From assembly GCA_965206395.1 (NCBI GenBank), contig CBDBJK010000013.1:42038-106037 (forward strand): a stretch of DNA of 64,000 bases, given 5' to 3'. Shown one piece after another: positions 17,655 to 27,879 of this stretch. Under the pieces are notes generated by a model that was not told the DNA's origin, ran no database searches, and saw nothing but the letters and a program-made list of their open reading frames with translations. The translations under genes and the position numbers were made by a program. The DNA comes from CBDBJK01 sp965206395 (GTDB lineage: Bacteria > Chloroflexota > Dehalococcoidia > Lucifugimonadales > CATOSD01). Numbering within the stretch: position 1 is the stretch's first letter; each line of letters opens with the position of its first letter.

Positions 17655-20600
17655 TTATTCCACGACGAACAGGTTGCTCGTGCCGCCTGCCGTCGTCACA
17701 GTCACCTCTGGCCCGGCGTCGTTGGGTATCGTGACGTTCATCGCGGTGTTCGTGCTAAAAACGTTAATCGTGACCGAGCCGGTGTCAGGGTCTACGACAT
17801 CCACGTCACCAAAGCGAACAGTCGAGCCGCCCTCTATGAACCCGCTGCCGTTCAGACGCAGGTTTTGCCCTGGCGTAAGAACCCCTCCTGTAACAGAAGA
17901 CGAGGTAATCCTCGGCACTATCTGCAACAGGAAGCTCGTGTCTGTGCCCGGCACGGTGACTTCGCCTGTCGCCGCGTTGAGCGGAACAGTTACGGTAGCT
18001 TCAGTCCTGTCGCTATTAATGAAGGCGACTCTAACAAAGCTAAAGCCCGGCGTGCCGCTGTCGTTCACGCTTGGGAAGCTCACGTTGGTGTTGGTGCGGA
18101 ATCCCGAACCCACAAGTGTGATAGCCTGGCCCACGTTGGCCGAGCGTTCGCCCGAGTCAGCGGGCGTGCCTATATTGGCGACGGCGATGAGGTCTGTGAA
18201 CGACTCAGGGCCGACGAAGAACACGTTGGTCGTGCCACCCTCGGTCGTCACGCTCATGCCCCCATCGGCTCCTGTAGGCATGGTTACATCCATAAGCGTG
18301 CCAGACGAGTGAACGTTAATCGTCGTGCTGCTGGTGCTAGGGTCTACGACATCAACACTGCCGAAGTGGACGGTGATGTCGCCCTCTATGAATCCGCCGC
18401 CATGCAACCGCAGGTTCACCCCCGGCCTGAAGTCGTTGTTGCTTGAGAACGTGGTTATTCGCGGCACTATCTGAAGGAAGAAGGAGTCTGGCAGGCCGAC
18501 AAGTTTAACGTCTCCTGTTGCCGCCGTGTTCGGCACGACCACCGTGGCCTCGGTGCGGTCTGCGTTTAGCCCGCCAATGCGAACGTTTATCGTCCCTACA
18601 GCGCCGCTGTCGTTCACGCTTGGGAAGCTCACGTTGGTGTTGCTGCGGAAGCCCGAACCCAAAATCGTGATTGTCTGGCCCACATTGGCCGAGCGTTCGC
18701 CCGAATCGGCAGGCGTGCCCTCGTTGGCATCAGCGATGAGGTCTGTGAACGACTCAGGCCCGACAAAGAACACATTGCTCGTGCCACCCTCGGTCGTCAC
18801 GCTCATGCCCCCATCCGCTCCTGTAGGCATGGTTACATCCATAAGCGTGCCAGACGAGTGAACGTTAATCGTCGTCGAGCTAGTGCTAGGGTCTACGACA
18901 TCAACACTGCCGAAGTGGACGGTGATGCCGCCCTCTATGAATCCGCCGCCATGCAATCGCAGGTTCACCCCCGGCCTGAAGTCGCTGTTACTTGAGAACG
19001 TGGTTATTCGCGGCACTATCTGCAAGAAGAAGGAGTCCGGCAGGCCGACAAGTTTAACGTCTCCTGTTGCCGCCGTGTTCGGCACGACCACCGTGGCCTC
19101 GGTGCGGTCTGCGTTTAGCCCGCCAATGCGAACGTTTATCGTCCCCGGCACGCCGCTGTCGCTCACGCTTGGGAAGCTCACGTTGGTGTTGCTGCGGAAG
19201 CCCGAACCCAAAATCGTGATTGTCTGGCCTACATTGGCCGAGCGTTCACCTGAATCGGCAGGCGTGCCCTCGTTGGCATCAGCGATGAGGTCTGTGAACG
19301 ACTCAGGCCCGACAAAGAACACATTGCTCGTGCCACCCTCGGTCGTCACGCTCATGCCCCCATCCGCTCCTGTAGGCATGGTTACATCCATAAGCGTGCC
19401 AGACGAGTGAACGTTAATCGTCGTCGAGCTAGTGCTCGGGTCTACGACATCAACACTGCCGAAGTGGACGGTGATGCCGCCCTCTATGAAGCCATTGCCG
19501 TGCAATCGCAGGTTCACCCCCGGCCTGAAGTCGCTGTTACTTGAGAACGTAGTTATTCGCGGCACTATCTGCAAGAAGAAGGAGTCTGGCAGGCCAAAAA
19601 GTTTGACCTCTCCCGTCGCCGCCGTGTTCGGCACGACCACCGTGGCCTGGGTGCGGGTTACGTTCAGCCCGCCAATGCGAACGTTTATCGTCCCTACAGC
19701 GCCGCTGTCGTTCACGCTTGGGAAGCTCACGTTGGTGTTGCTGCGGAAGCCCGAACCCAAAATCGTGATTGTCTGGCCTACATTGGCCGAACGCTCACCT
19801 GAATCGGCAGGCGTGCCCTCGTTGGCATCAGCGATGAGGTCTGTGAACGACTCAGGCCCGACGAAGAACACGTTGCTCGTGCCGCCCCCGGTCGTCACGC
19901 TCACACCAGAACCCGCCCCTGAAGGCATGGTTACGTCCATAAGCGTGCCAGACGAGTGAACGTTAATCGTCGTCGAGCTAGTGCTCGGGTCTACGACATC
20001 TACATCGCCGAAGTGGACGGTGATGCCGCCCTCTATGAAGCCATTGCCGCGCAATCGCAGGTTCACCCCCGGCCTGAAGTCGCTGTTGTTTGAGAACGTG
20101 GTCACTCGCGGCACTATCTGCAGGAAGAATGTGTCTGGCAGGCCAAAAAGTTTAACGTCTCCTGTTGCCGCCGTGTTTGGCACGACAGCGTTAACCGTTG
20201 TGCCGTCCAGCGACACCCTGCTATTGTTGACAAACGTTTCGCTCGGCACTCCAGAATCGTTAACCGTTGGGAAGCTAATACTGGTAGAGCTATCGAAAGC
20301 GCGGTAGTTTGCCGTAAACGTGATTGTCTGGCCCACGTTTGCCGAAGATTCGCCTGCATCGACTGGCGTGCCTTCGGTAGCCGTCGAGTCGAAGGAGAAT
20401 GAAGGCACTACCACGCTTATCGTGATGTCATCGGCATCAGCGGTGTTGGCATCCGTGTCTGTCACCGTCGCTCCCAGCGTGATATCGTTGTCGCCTCCCT
20501 CATCGAACACAGGCATAGTGAACTCGAACTGATACGGCGATGTATCGTCAGTGAATGCAACGCTGCCGTCTATGAGGAAGTCCACAGACGCGATTCCACC

Positions 20601-22364
20601 ACTATCCAGTGCAGATACTTTGATGATGATGGTGGACTCTTCCGCGAAGGCGTCCCCGTCTCGCGGCGAAGTGATGGTAACTGTCGGCAGGAACATTTCC
20701 ACGGCGTTGCTCGTGCCGCCGAGGGTGGTCACGCTGACCGTTTCCTCAGCGCCCGCCGGTATCGTCACGTTCATTGCGGTGCCGCTGGAGAACACGTCGA
20801 CGGTAGTGCTGCCTATATTCGGGTCAACCACGTCCGTGCCGCCGAAGTGGATGGTGATGTCGCCCTCGACGAAGCCGCGTCCGTTCAGCCTAAGATTTGA
20901 ACCTGGGCTAAACGAGGTGAAACTGAACGACGTTATCCTTGGCACCACTTGCAGGAAGAAGGAGTCGTCGTTGCCCGGCATGGTCACGCTGCCCGTGACA
21001 GCGGTGTTCGGCACTGTTACCACTGCCTCTGTCCCGTCGATGTTGACACCGCTCACCCTGACTGTGCTGAAGCCAGTGATGCCGGAGTCGATGACTGTTG
21101 GGAACGTGACGTTGCTGTTCGACCTGAAGTTCGTGCCTTCAAGCGTGATGCTCTGGCCCACGTTAGCGGAGCGTTCGCCACCGTCAGCGGGCGTGCCGAA
21201 GTCTGCGCTAGCTATAAGCTCCGTGAACGATGTCGGCCCGACCTCGACCTCGTTGCTCGTGCCGCCCGCAGTCGTCACGCTCACCAGCGCGCCCGGATTC
21301 GACGGTATGACACTGGTTATACCTGTGCCGACGGAGAACACGTCGATTGTGCCTGTGCTCACGTCGGGATCGATCACGTCTGTGTCTCCGAAGTGGACAG
21401 TGATGCCGCCTTCGACGAAGCCATTCCCGATCAGTGTCAGGTTGCGCGATGTGCCCGACTGCCTGAAGTCGCTGTTCGTGAACGAGGTTATCCTTGGCAC
21501 CACTTGCATGAAGATGGAGCCGTCGTTGCCAGGCATGGTCACGTTGCCAGTTACAGCGGTGTTCGGCACTGTTACCACTGCCTCTGTACCGTCGATGTTG
21601 ACACCGCTTACCCTGACTGTGCTGAAGCCACTGATGCCAGTGTCACCGATTGTCGGGAATGCGACGTTGCTGTTCGACCTGAAGTTCGTGCCCTCAAGCG
21701 TGATGCTCTGGCCCACGTTGGCGGAGCGCTCGCCGCCGTCAGTGGGTGTGCCGAAGTCTGCGCTAGCTATAAGCTCCGTGAACGATGTCGGCCCGACCTC
21801 GACCTCGTTGCTCGTGCCGCCCGTTGTCGTCACGCTCACTAGAGCGCCCGGATTCGATGGGATGACGCTGCTCACTCCTGTGCCGACGGAGAATACGTCG
21901 ACGGTAGTGCTGCTCACATTCGGGTCGATCACGTCTGTGTCACCAAAGTGGACGGTGATGCCGCCCTCAACGAAGCCATTCCCGATCAGTGTCAGGTTGC
22001 GCGATGTGCCCGACTGCCTGAAGTCGCTGTTCGTGAACGAGGTTATCCTTGGCACCACTTGCAGGAAGATGGAGCCGTCGTTGCCCGGCATGCTCACGTT
22101 GCCAGTTACAGCGGTGTTCGGCACTGTTACCATTGCTTCCGTGCCGTCGCCAAAACTGGCTACCCGTACTGACGTGGTTCCTACAATTCCAGTGTCACCG
22201 AGGGTTGGGAAGGTGACGTTGGTGTTGCTGCCAAACCCTGCACCTGTGACAGTGATTGCCTGGCCTACGTTTGCCGAAGGCTGACCACCATCGGCAGGTG
22301 TGCCGAAATCCGCTGAGGTCTCGATGCCTGTAAAATCGGTCGGGCCTACCTGGATGGAATTACT
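17655..22364 (-). CDS. TIG-repeat protein, C-terminal fragment
   Basis: About 1,570 codons of paired TIG-like domains. Each pair is 183-185 residues. A first domain begins ERSANVGQTITILGSGFRSN, and a second has FRPGVNLRLHGNGFIEGGIT followed by VHFG and VDPSTSST. One Ig-like module (FDSTATEGTP side, near 20,400-20,680) interrupts the array. The frame is open from just after a one-base insertion at about 22,365 (GGCACCGAGTAAT where GGCACGAGTAAT is expected). No sorting signal, PEP-CTERM or transmembrane anchor is seen at the end. A different frame stays open for 30 more codons downstream of the stop. Confidence 0.75.
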   Translation of the reverse strand, partial: SNSIQVGPTDFTGIETSADFGTPADGGQPSANVGQAITVTGAGFGSNTNVTFPTLGDTGIVGTTSVRVASFGDGTEAMVTVPNTAVTGNVSMPGNDGSIFLQVVPRITSFTNSDFRQSGTSRNLTLIGNGFVEGGITVHFGDTDVIDPNVSSTTVDVFSVGTGVSSVIPSNPGALVSVTTTGGTSNEVEVGPTSFTELIASADFGTPTDGGERSANVGQSITLEGTNFRSNSNVAFPTIGDTGISGFSTVRVSGVNIDGTEAVVTVPNTAVTGNVTMPGNDGSIFMQVVPRITSFTNSDFRQSGTSRNLTLIGNGFVEGGITVHFGDTDVIDPDVSTGTIDVFSVGTGITSVIPSNPGALVSVTTAGGTSNEVEVGPTSFTELIASADFGTPADGGERSANVGQSITLEGTNFRSNSNVTFPTVIDSGITGFSTVRVSGVNIDGTEAVVTVPNTAVTGSVTMPGNDDSFFLQVVPRITSFSFTSFSPGSNLRLNGRGFVEGDITIHFGGTDVVDPNIGSTTVDVFSSGTAMNVTIPAGAEETVSVTTLGGTSNAVEMFLPTVTITSPRDGDAFAEESTIIIKVSALDSGGIASVDFLIDGSVAFTDDTSPYQFEFTMPVFDEGGDNDITLGATVTDTDANTADADDITISVVVPSFSFDSTATEGTPVDAGESSANVGQTITFTANYRAFDSSTSISFPTVNDSGVPSETFVNNSRVSLDGTTVNAVVPNTAATGDVKLFGLPDTFFLQIVPRVTTFSNNSDFRPGVNLRLRGNGFIEGGITVHFGDVDVVDPSTSSTTINVHSSGTLMDVTMPSGAGSGVSVTTGGGTSNVFFVGPESFTDLIADANEGTPADSGERSANVGQTITILGSGFRSNTNVSFPSVNDSGAVGTINVRIGGLNVTRTQATVVVPNTAATGEVKLFGLPDSFFLQIVPRITTFSSNSDFRPGVNLRLHGNGFIEGGITVHFGSVDVVDPSTSSTTINVHSSGTLMDVTMPTGADGGMSVTTEGGTSNVFFVGPESFTDLIADANEGTPADSGERSANVGQTITILGSGFRSNTNVSFPSVSDSGVPGTINVRIGGLNADRTEATVVVPNTAATGDVKLVGLPDSFFLQIVPRITTFSSNSDFRPGVNLRLHGGGFIEGGITVHFGSVDVVDPSTSSTTINVHSSGTLMDVTMPTGADGGMSVTTEGGTSNVFFVGPESFTDLIADANEGTPADSGERSANVGQTITILGSGFRSNTNVSFPSVNDSGAVGTINVRIGGLNADRTEATVVVPNTAATGDVKLVGLPDSFFLQIVPRITTFSSNNDFRPGVNLRLHGGGFIEGDITVHFGSVDVVDPSTSSTTINVHSSGTLMDVTMPTGADGGMSVTTEGGTTNVFFVGPESFTDLIAVANIGTPADSGERSANVGQAITLVGSGFRTNTNVSFPSVNDSGTPGFSFVRVAFINSDRTEATVTVPLNAATGEVTVPGTDTSFLLQIVPRITSSSVTGGVLTPGQNLRLNGSGFIEGGSTVRFGDVDVVDPDTGSVTINVFSTNTAMNVTIPNDAGPEVTVTTAGGTSNLFVVE
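17990..20110 (-). repeat. four tandem 549-bp repeats within the TIG array
   Basis: Blocks with very high DNA identity recur every 549 bases (for example the words starting near 18,187, 18,736, 19,285 and 19,834). Each encodes one 183-residue domain pair. Identity at synonymous positions points to recent unequal crossover or gene conversion. Such arrays are prone to assembly collapse, so the copy number here is uncertain. Confidence 0.85.
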
Positions 22365-23697
22365 CGGTGCCGCCCGCCGTGATTACGCTTACCGACGGTC
22401 CCGGGCCTGCTGGAATCACTGAGTTCAGGCTGTTGCCGCTGGAGAATACATTGATTATCGAACTGCTATTGCTCGGGTCTACGACGTCTACGCCATCGAA
22501 GCTGACTGTGATGCCACCCTCTATATAGCCACTGCCACTCAGGGTAAGCGTCCGCGACGTTCCTGATGGCCTGAAGTCGTTGTTCGTGAACGAGTTTATA
22601 CTGGGCACGATCTGCAAACCAAAGTTGCCATCGATGTTTGACACCGTGACTCCGCCCGTCGAAGCCGCTAAAGGCACGGCTACCGTAGCAGTCGAGCCGT
22701 CTGGAGCAGCCCCATTGACCGCAACATTAACAGTGCCTCTAACTCCACTGTCGTTTGTTGTGGGGAAGGTCACAATAGTGCCGCCATCGAACTCGCCCGG
22801 ATCTCCCGTGAATGTAATCGTCTGGCTCACGTTCGCCGAAGGAACGCCAGCGTCGGCAGCAACGCCGATACTCGCCACACTATCGATTGAGACAGTTGGT
22901 ATCTCCACGAACACGATAACGTCATCGCTCTCGCCAACGTTATCAGCCAGATCGGTGGCGGTAGCGTCTATCACCAACTGCAAGGGACTTCCTGCGGGCA
23001 CGAAATACAGAAACTCGAAAGGCGGGTTCTTATCGGTGAATGTCGCAATCTCAACGAAGAAGGGGTCTTTCACCGAGAACCTGACCTCGGTTAAGAAGAC
23101 ATCATCAGTGGCACTGGCGGTTATCAGAATTGCGCCGCCTTCCAGCACCGTTTCGCCAGGTATGGGCGCGGTGATTGCGACGGTAGGCGGAATGCCAGCG
23201 GTATCCTCGATCAATGCCACGACGTTGCTCGTGCCACCCTCTGTTTCGACGAACACCTCGTCAGGTTGAGCGCCTTCGGGTATGGTCACGTTCATCGCCG
23301 AGTTGGCCGAGAACACATTTATAGTGCCTGAGCCAATATCAGGGTCATCGAGCGCCACGCTACCGAAGTTTACGGTAATGGCTCCCTCAACGAAGCCCCT
23401 TCCATTCAGGCGAAGGTTAACGCCGGGTGTAAACGAGGTGAAACTAAACGAGCTTATCCTTGGCACTATCTGCAACGGGATGCTCCCATCAGTGCCGGGC
23501 ATGGTCACGTCGCCGGTGACCGCAGCCTGCGTCACGACCACCGTTGCCTCTGTGCCGTCCAGGTTCACGCTGCTCACCCTGGCCGCCACATTTACAGGTA
23601 TACCACTGTCGTTCATCGATGAGAATACGAGGTTCGTGTTGCTCCTGAAGTCAGTTCCCGTGACGGTGATGGTCTGCGAGGCATTCGCGGAGGGCGC
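22360..23697 (-). CDS. TIG-repeat protein, internal fragment
   Basis: About 440 codons. It begins directly after the 17-bp duplication with PSANASQTITVTGTDF and ends prematurely at a TAA created by one extra base near 22,365. The frame continues in the next fragment with SNSIQVGPTDFTG. It contains two TIG pairs and one Ig-like module (IPPTVAITAPIPGETVLEGG). An ATG start at 23616 is accidental and would not give a secreted protein. Confidence 0.65.
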   Translation of the reverse strand, partial: APSANASQTITVTGTDFRSNTNLVFSSMNDSGIPVNVAARVSSVNLDGTEATVVVTQAAVTGDVTMPGTDGSIPLQIVPRISSFSFTSFTPGVNLRLNGRGFVEGAITVNFGSVALDDPDIGSGTINVFSANSAMNVTIPEGAQPDEVFVETEGGTSNVVALIEDTAGIPPTVAITAPIPGETVLEGGAILITASATDDVFLTEVRFSVKDPFFVEIATFTDKNPPFEFLYFVPAGSPLQLVIDATATDLADNVGESDDVIVFVEIPTVSIDSVASIGVAADAGVPSANVSQTITFTGDPGEFDGGTIVTFPTTNDSGVRGTVNVAVNGAAPDGSTATVAVPLAASTGGVTVSNIDGNFGLQIVPSINSFTNNDFRPSGTSRTLTLSGSGYIEGGITVSFDGVDVVDPSNSSSIINVFSSGNSLNSVIPAGPGPSVSVITAGGTE

Positions 23698-24935
23698 TCC
23701 ACCATCGGAGGCGCTCCACCATCGGCGGGCGTGCCGATGGTCGCTACAGCCGCAAAGCCTGTGAACGAGGTCGGGCCAAAGACGACTGTGTTGCTCACAC
23801 CGCCCTCAGTCTCGACGCTAATCTCACCGCCTCCGCCGCCGGGTATGCTCACATTCAACGCTGAGTTGGTCGAGAACACGTTTATCGTGCCAGTGCCAAC
23901 ATCGGGATCCACGATTGATACATCGCCGAAGTTGACGGTGATGCCGCCCTCGATAAAGCCGCGTCCGTTGAGCCGCATGTTCACGCCCGACCTGAAATCG
24001 GTGTTTGTGAAAGAGTCGAACAGTCTCGGCACTATCTGCAACCGGAAGCTCTCGTCTGTGCCGGGCATTGTCACGTCGCCTGTAACAGCAGCTTGCGGCA
24101 CGACCACCGTTGCCTCTGTGCCATCGATGTTGACGTTAGCGACCTTTGCCGCTACCCCTGTGGGTAAGCCGCTGTCGTTCATCGCTGGGAATATGAGGTT
24201 CGTGTTGGAACGGAAACCAGTCCCCGTCACGACGATGGTCTGTAAGGCGTTTGCGGAAGGCACTCCACCATCGGCTGGTGTGCCAATGCTCGCCACAGAC
24301 GCAAAGCCCGTGAACGAAGCAGGGCCAAAGATGACCGTGTTGCTCACACCGCCCTCGGTCTCGACGCTAATCTCGCTGCCTCCACCACCGGGTATGCTCA
24401 CGCCTAGGGATGAGTTGGTCGCGTGCACGTTTATCGTGCCAGAGCCAACATCGGGGTCTACGATGGATACATCACCGAAGCTGACGGTTATGCCGCCCTC
24501 AACGAAGCCCCGTCCATTGAGCCGGATGTTCACGCCCGGCCTGAAGTCGGTGTTCGTGAACGAGCCGAACAGTCTCGGCACTATCTGCAACGGGAAGCTC
24601 TCGTCTGTGCCGGGCATGGTCACGTCGCCGGTGACAGCAGCCTGCGGCACTACAACCGTCGCCTCTGTGTCATCGATGTTGATGTTGCTGATTCTGGACG
24701 CTATACCTGTGGGTAAGCCGCTGTCGTTCATCGCTGGGAATATGAGGTTCGTGTTGCTCCTGAAACCAGTCCCCGTTACGACGATGGTCTGGGACGCGTT
24801 CGCGGAGGATGCGCCAGTGTCAACGGGCGTACCGAAGCTCGCCACAGACACAAAGCCCGTGAACGAGGTCGGGCCGAAGGTGACCGTGTTGCTCACACCG
24901 CCCTCGGTCTCGACGCTAATCTCGCCGCTGTCACT
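23613..24935 (-). CDS. TIG-repeat protein, fragment downstream of the IS630
   Basis: About 440 codons starting at the insertion site with SDSGEISVETEGGVSNTVTF. It holds two and a half domain pairs (FTNTDFRPGVNIRLNGRGFV, then ANALQTIVVTGTGFRSNTNL). It ends out of frame in PPMVERPPRMPRR, caused by the duplicated 17 bases at 23,693-23,726. It is in frame with the fragment on the other side of the IS630. Confidence 0.65.
   Translation of the reverse strand, partial: SDSGEISVETEGGVSNTVTFGPTSFTGFVSVASFGTPVDTGASSANASQTIVVTGTGFRSNTNLIFPAMNDSGLPTGIASRISNINIDDTEATVVVPQAAVTGDVTMPGTDESFPLQIVPRLFGSFTNTDFRPGVNIRLNGRGFVEGGITVSFGDVSIVDPDVGSGTINVHATNSSLGVSIPGGGGSEISVETEGGVSNTVIFGPASFTGFASVASIGTPADGGVPSANALQTIVVTGTGFRSNTNLIFPAMNDSGLPTGVAAKVANVNIDGTEATVVVPQAAVTGDVTMPGTDESFRLQIVPRLFDSFTNTDFRSGVNMRLNGRGFIEGGITVNFGDVSIVDPDVGTGTINVFSTNSALNVSIPGGGGGEISVETEGGVSNTVVFGPTSFTGFAAVATIGTPADGGAPPMVERPPRMPRRPSPSRELTSGATRTSYSHR
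23693..23726. repeat. 17-bp tandem duplication causing a frameshift
   Basis: GGCGCTCCACCATCGGA (23693-23709) is followed at once by a second copy with one changed base at the end. Seventeen is not a multiple of 3, and deleting one copy restores DGGAPSANASQTITV. This is either slippage or an assembly artefact. Confidence 0.85.
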
Positions 24936-24936
24936 A

Positions 24937-26186
24937 GTGGTTCAACGTTTTTGTATTGATGGGTAGAGTGACTTTAGCTTGATGCGCGCATCCTCGGTAG
25001 TGAAGCGCCAATCCACTCGTATCACATCCCGGTTGCGTTGATTCTGCCAAGCATTGACCTCGCCGCGCAGGATGTCTTGATTGGCAATCCGTCGGTCCAG
25101 GCACTGTCGAGCCAGCACACCGATCTCTATCTCCGCCATATTCAACCAACTCCCGTGTTTGGGAGTGTAGTGTATCTCCAGTCGCTCAGCTATACGCCTC
25201 GCCTCAGCAGGCTCGAATGCCTCGTATAGCGAGGACAGCTTGTGAGTGTTGAGATTGTCCATTACCAGCACGATCCGGTCTCTGTCAGGGTAGTCCTCGT
25301 CGACCAGTTTCTTTATCACATGCGCCCAGTCCACCTTCGTGCGACGCTCTCTGACCTCGACTCGGCGCCATCCGTCCAACGGTGCAAACAGCATGAACAG
25401 GCTGCTCACTCCATTGCGCTCGTATTCGTAGTCGTATGCCGCCGATAAGCCGGGCGCTGCGGGACGCGGCACTCGCGTCTCCTTGACTTGCTGTTTGCTC
25501 GTCTCATCCATGCACACCAGAACCTCATTCCCATCGTACGGCCGTTGGTAGACCTCCAGTACGTCTTCCATCACGTCTTCCATCGCGCACACAAACTCCG
25601 CGCTCTGACCGGGCGGGATGCACCAACTCTGCTTCAGCCACGGCTTCAGTTCGTTTTTTTTTAAGCGCCTGGCGAACCGTCTCGGTGCTAATGGTCCCGA
25701 CTATCTCACACTCGACCAACTGGTCAGCCAACAGCTTCAGGGTCCAACTGGCACGCCCCCTCCGGCGGTTCCCCGCAGGCCATCGCTATCAACCGTGCTT
25801 CACCTTCGCCGTCCAGTCTCTTTTGACGCCGACGCAGTTGCTTTTTGCGATTCAGCGCAGACTCGACCCCCTCCTCCACACAGCGCTTGCGTATTCGCTC
25901 GACCGTTGACTGTCCCACACCGAGCGCGCTGGTGATGTCCGCGTCCTTCATTCCCCCGTCCGAGCGTGACTCATCGCTCATCAGCAGAATGCGCGCATGG
26001 GTCTGTTTGTACGCCGCAGCCCGACCGCGTGAGACCAAGGCGTTGAGTTCCTGTTGTTCGTCGGTAGTCAGTCTGATACGGTACTTCTTGGTAGACATCA
26101 TGGTTCCTCCTCGGTTCAACGTTACGATTGAACCCCCAAGAGGAACAATGACTATCATGGTATTCATTTCAATGATGTTGGACCAC
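24937..26186 (-). mobile_element. IS630-family insertion sequence inside the TIG gene
   Basis: The 1,250-bp element is flanked by TA on both sides (24935-24936 and 26187-26188), the target duplication of IS630/Tc1 elements. The ends are imperfect inverted repeats, GTGGTTCAACGT at the left and GTGGTCCAACAT inverted at the right. Removing it with one TA joins the two TIG fragments in frame (LQVVPSDSGEISVE). The single transposase gene carries two frameshifts. Confidence 0.9.
24942..26098 (-). pseudogene. IS630-family transposase with two frameshifts
   Basis: The protein starts MSTKKYRIRLTTDEQQELN and has a helix-turn-helix (DADITSALGVGQSTVERIRK). It then shifts frame at a run of five G (about 25,755, expected four) and again at a run of nine A (about 25,657, expected eight). 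The catalytic half has the DDE residues in VCMDETS, VMDNLNTHK and KHGSWLNMAEIE. Both shifts are single extra bases in homopolymers, like those in the surrounding TIG gene. A natural programmed slip at the A-run is possible, but the G-run argues for error or decay. Confidence 0.85.
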
Positions 26187-26787
26187 TAGGCACAACCTGA
26201 AGTGTCTGAGAGCCAACGCCTTGAATCTCCACTACGCCTGTTGTTGCGCTTGTCGGCACGACTATCGTAGCGAACTTGCCGTCGGCTGACACGCCAGTCA
26301 CCTGCACCCACGCGATACCAGCCACGCCGCTGATATTTAAGGTGGGGAAGATTGCCAGCGTCGAGCCTGTGAACACTCGCTGGCTAGCGGTCAGCGTTCT
26401 GGTCTGTCCCGCGTTGGCAGAGGGTAGTCCGGGGTCGGCGGGCGTACCAAAGCTCGCAACGCTATCGATGGAGAACGCCGCCTCGACCACCTCTACGGTA
26501 ATCACCTCGGCTGTGCTTGTTGAATTGGCGTCTGAAGCACGCGCGCCGATTGTGACGGAATTGTCCCCGTTGAGCGCAGGAGCCGTGAAGAAAAACTTCG
26601 CCGTTACCGACTCGCTGGTTGCGCCCACTACTTCGGGCACTGAGAGCGTGGCTGGGATAGAGTCCGCGATGACAAGCCCGACGCTCAAAGAGCCGCCATT
26701 GTCGGTGTATGCGCCGGGAGCACCTCCCGTGCTGAAGTTGAATGTTTCGATGAAGCCAAGGAACAGGCGAGTCGCGTCATCCGGCAC
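26187..26787 (-). CDS. TIG-repeat protein, fragment upstream of the IS630
   Basis: About 200 codons. PDDATRLFLGFIETFNFSTG and APGAYTDNGGSLSV resemble the end of a PA-IL/lectin-like beta-sandwich. An Ig-like segment and one TIG domain ending GSQTLQVVP follow. In the normal array LQVVP is followed by a second TIG domain, but here the element and then the end of that domain follow, so one domain is missing. The start at 26787 is only the first Met after an upstream frameshift. Confidence 0.6.
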
Positions 26788-27810
26788 GCTGAATTCTTGT
26801 GGCGTGCCATCCGAGGCGAGGCCATCCCCCTATGAAGAACGTCTGGTTCAAAAGTGGCGAGATGACCGCCGCGTCGTTCGCGTTGGTGACATCCAGGCGG
26901 TCAGGCGCAGGGTCGGTTGGCTCGGTATCGTCGAGGAACACTCCTGCCAGGAACATCGTCCTGTTGCCGTGAATAATGCCTGAGATGCCCTCCAGACGAG
27001 GCGACGTTCGTGGATGAGCCGCATACCTGGCCGCCGTCAGCCCCGTTGAAGCGACAGCCGCTAGCGAATCCGCTTACTGAACCGGTGACGTTCAGCACGC
27101 GCATTACATATCCGGGCGACACCTCGAAGCTGAAGCCCGGTGGAAGCAGCCCACCACCCGGCGCGGAGGCCTTTGCCAGCGCCGAATATGTTCGCCCTAC
27201 CGTCCGTCGTAGTCACGAAAAGCTCTCCATCGAATGCTGGTTGCAGCACGCCATCAAGGAAGAACTCTATCGACTCTATGCCGTCGGGGTCGAACGCCGT
27301 CGCCGTAACCTCGACAATTTCCTCCGCGTTGACGGTCTCGCCGCCCTTGGGGGAATCGATTCTAATGTTGGGCAGCAACATCGTCATGGTGTTGCTCGTG
27401 CCGCCGCCCGTCTCAACGGTGACGCTCTCACCCGCAGAGGCGGGAATGGTGACGACTATTTGCCGGTTGGAGTTCGACACGTCAACGACGGTTCCATCAG
27501 CGTCAACGTCGGGGTCAATTACTGAAACGGGGCCGAAGTGTATCGTCACCTCGCCCTCGACGAAGCCCACACCTGTAAGAGTGAGAATCGAGCCTTCCGA
27601 GAAGTCGGGGGTGAAGCTGAATGAGTCGAGTCTCGGCCACGTTTTGCAGCGTCTGCGTGTCGCTTGCGCCCGGTATTGAGACGGCAGTCGTTGTTGCAAT
27701 CGCGGTTGGCACAGTGACGAAGGCCGAGGTCCCGTCCGGGCTGATGTTGGTAAGCGAGACCGTGTTCGTGCCACCGATGCCGCTGTCGTTCACCGTCTGG
27801 AAGATGACGC
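26788..27810 (-). pseudogene. TIG-repeat protein, heavily frameshifted middle segment
   Basis: Correcting single extra bases near 27,640 (GTGGCC for GTGCC), 27,170 (AAAGG for AAAG), 26,970 (GGAGGG for GGAGG) and 26,828 (five G for four) restores one frame. In order it encodes a TIG domain (PRLDSFSFTPDFSEGSILTL), an Ig-like module (IRIDSPKGGETVNAEEIVEV) and a lectin-like domain (FAGCRFNGADGG-type core, FLDDTEPTDPAPDRLDVT, ISPLLNQTFFIGDG). Four independent shifts within about 850 bases is exceptional for this window. Confidence 0.7.
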
Positions 27811-27879
27811 GCGTGTTTACGCCCGCGTGTTTACGCCCGCGTGTTTACGCCCGCGTGTTTACGCCCGCGTGTTTACGCC
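27811..27879. repeat. 14-bp tandem repeat, five copies
   Basis: The unit GCGTGTTTACGCCC occurs at 27811, 27825, 27839, 27853 and 27867 (last copy one base short). A single copy would give ITGAHFGVNTRVIFQTVN in frame. Four extra copies add 56 bases, shift the frame and introduce stops. Confidence 0.95.

Noticed and set aside
20551..22284. Long plus-strand open frames (up to 577 codons) across 17.7-33 kb
   Set aside because: They lie opposite the TIG gene, mirror its repeats and have no family features. They are antisense shadows of a high-GC, stop-poor repeat gene.
27811..27879. CRISPR array
   Set aside because: The repeats are directly adjacent 14-bp units without spacers, and there are no cas genes.
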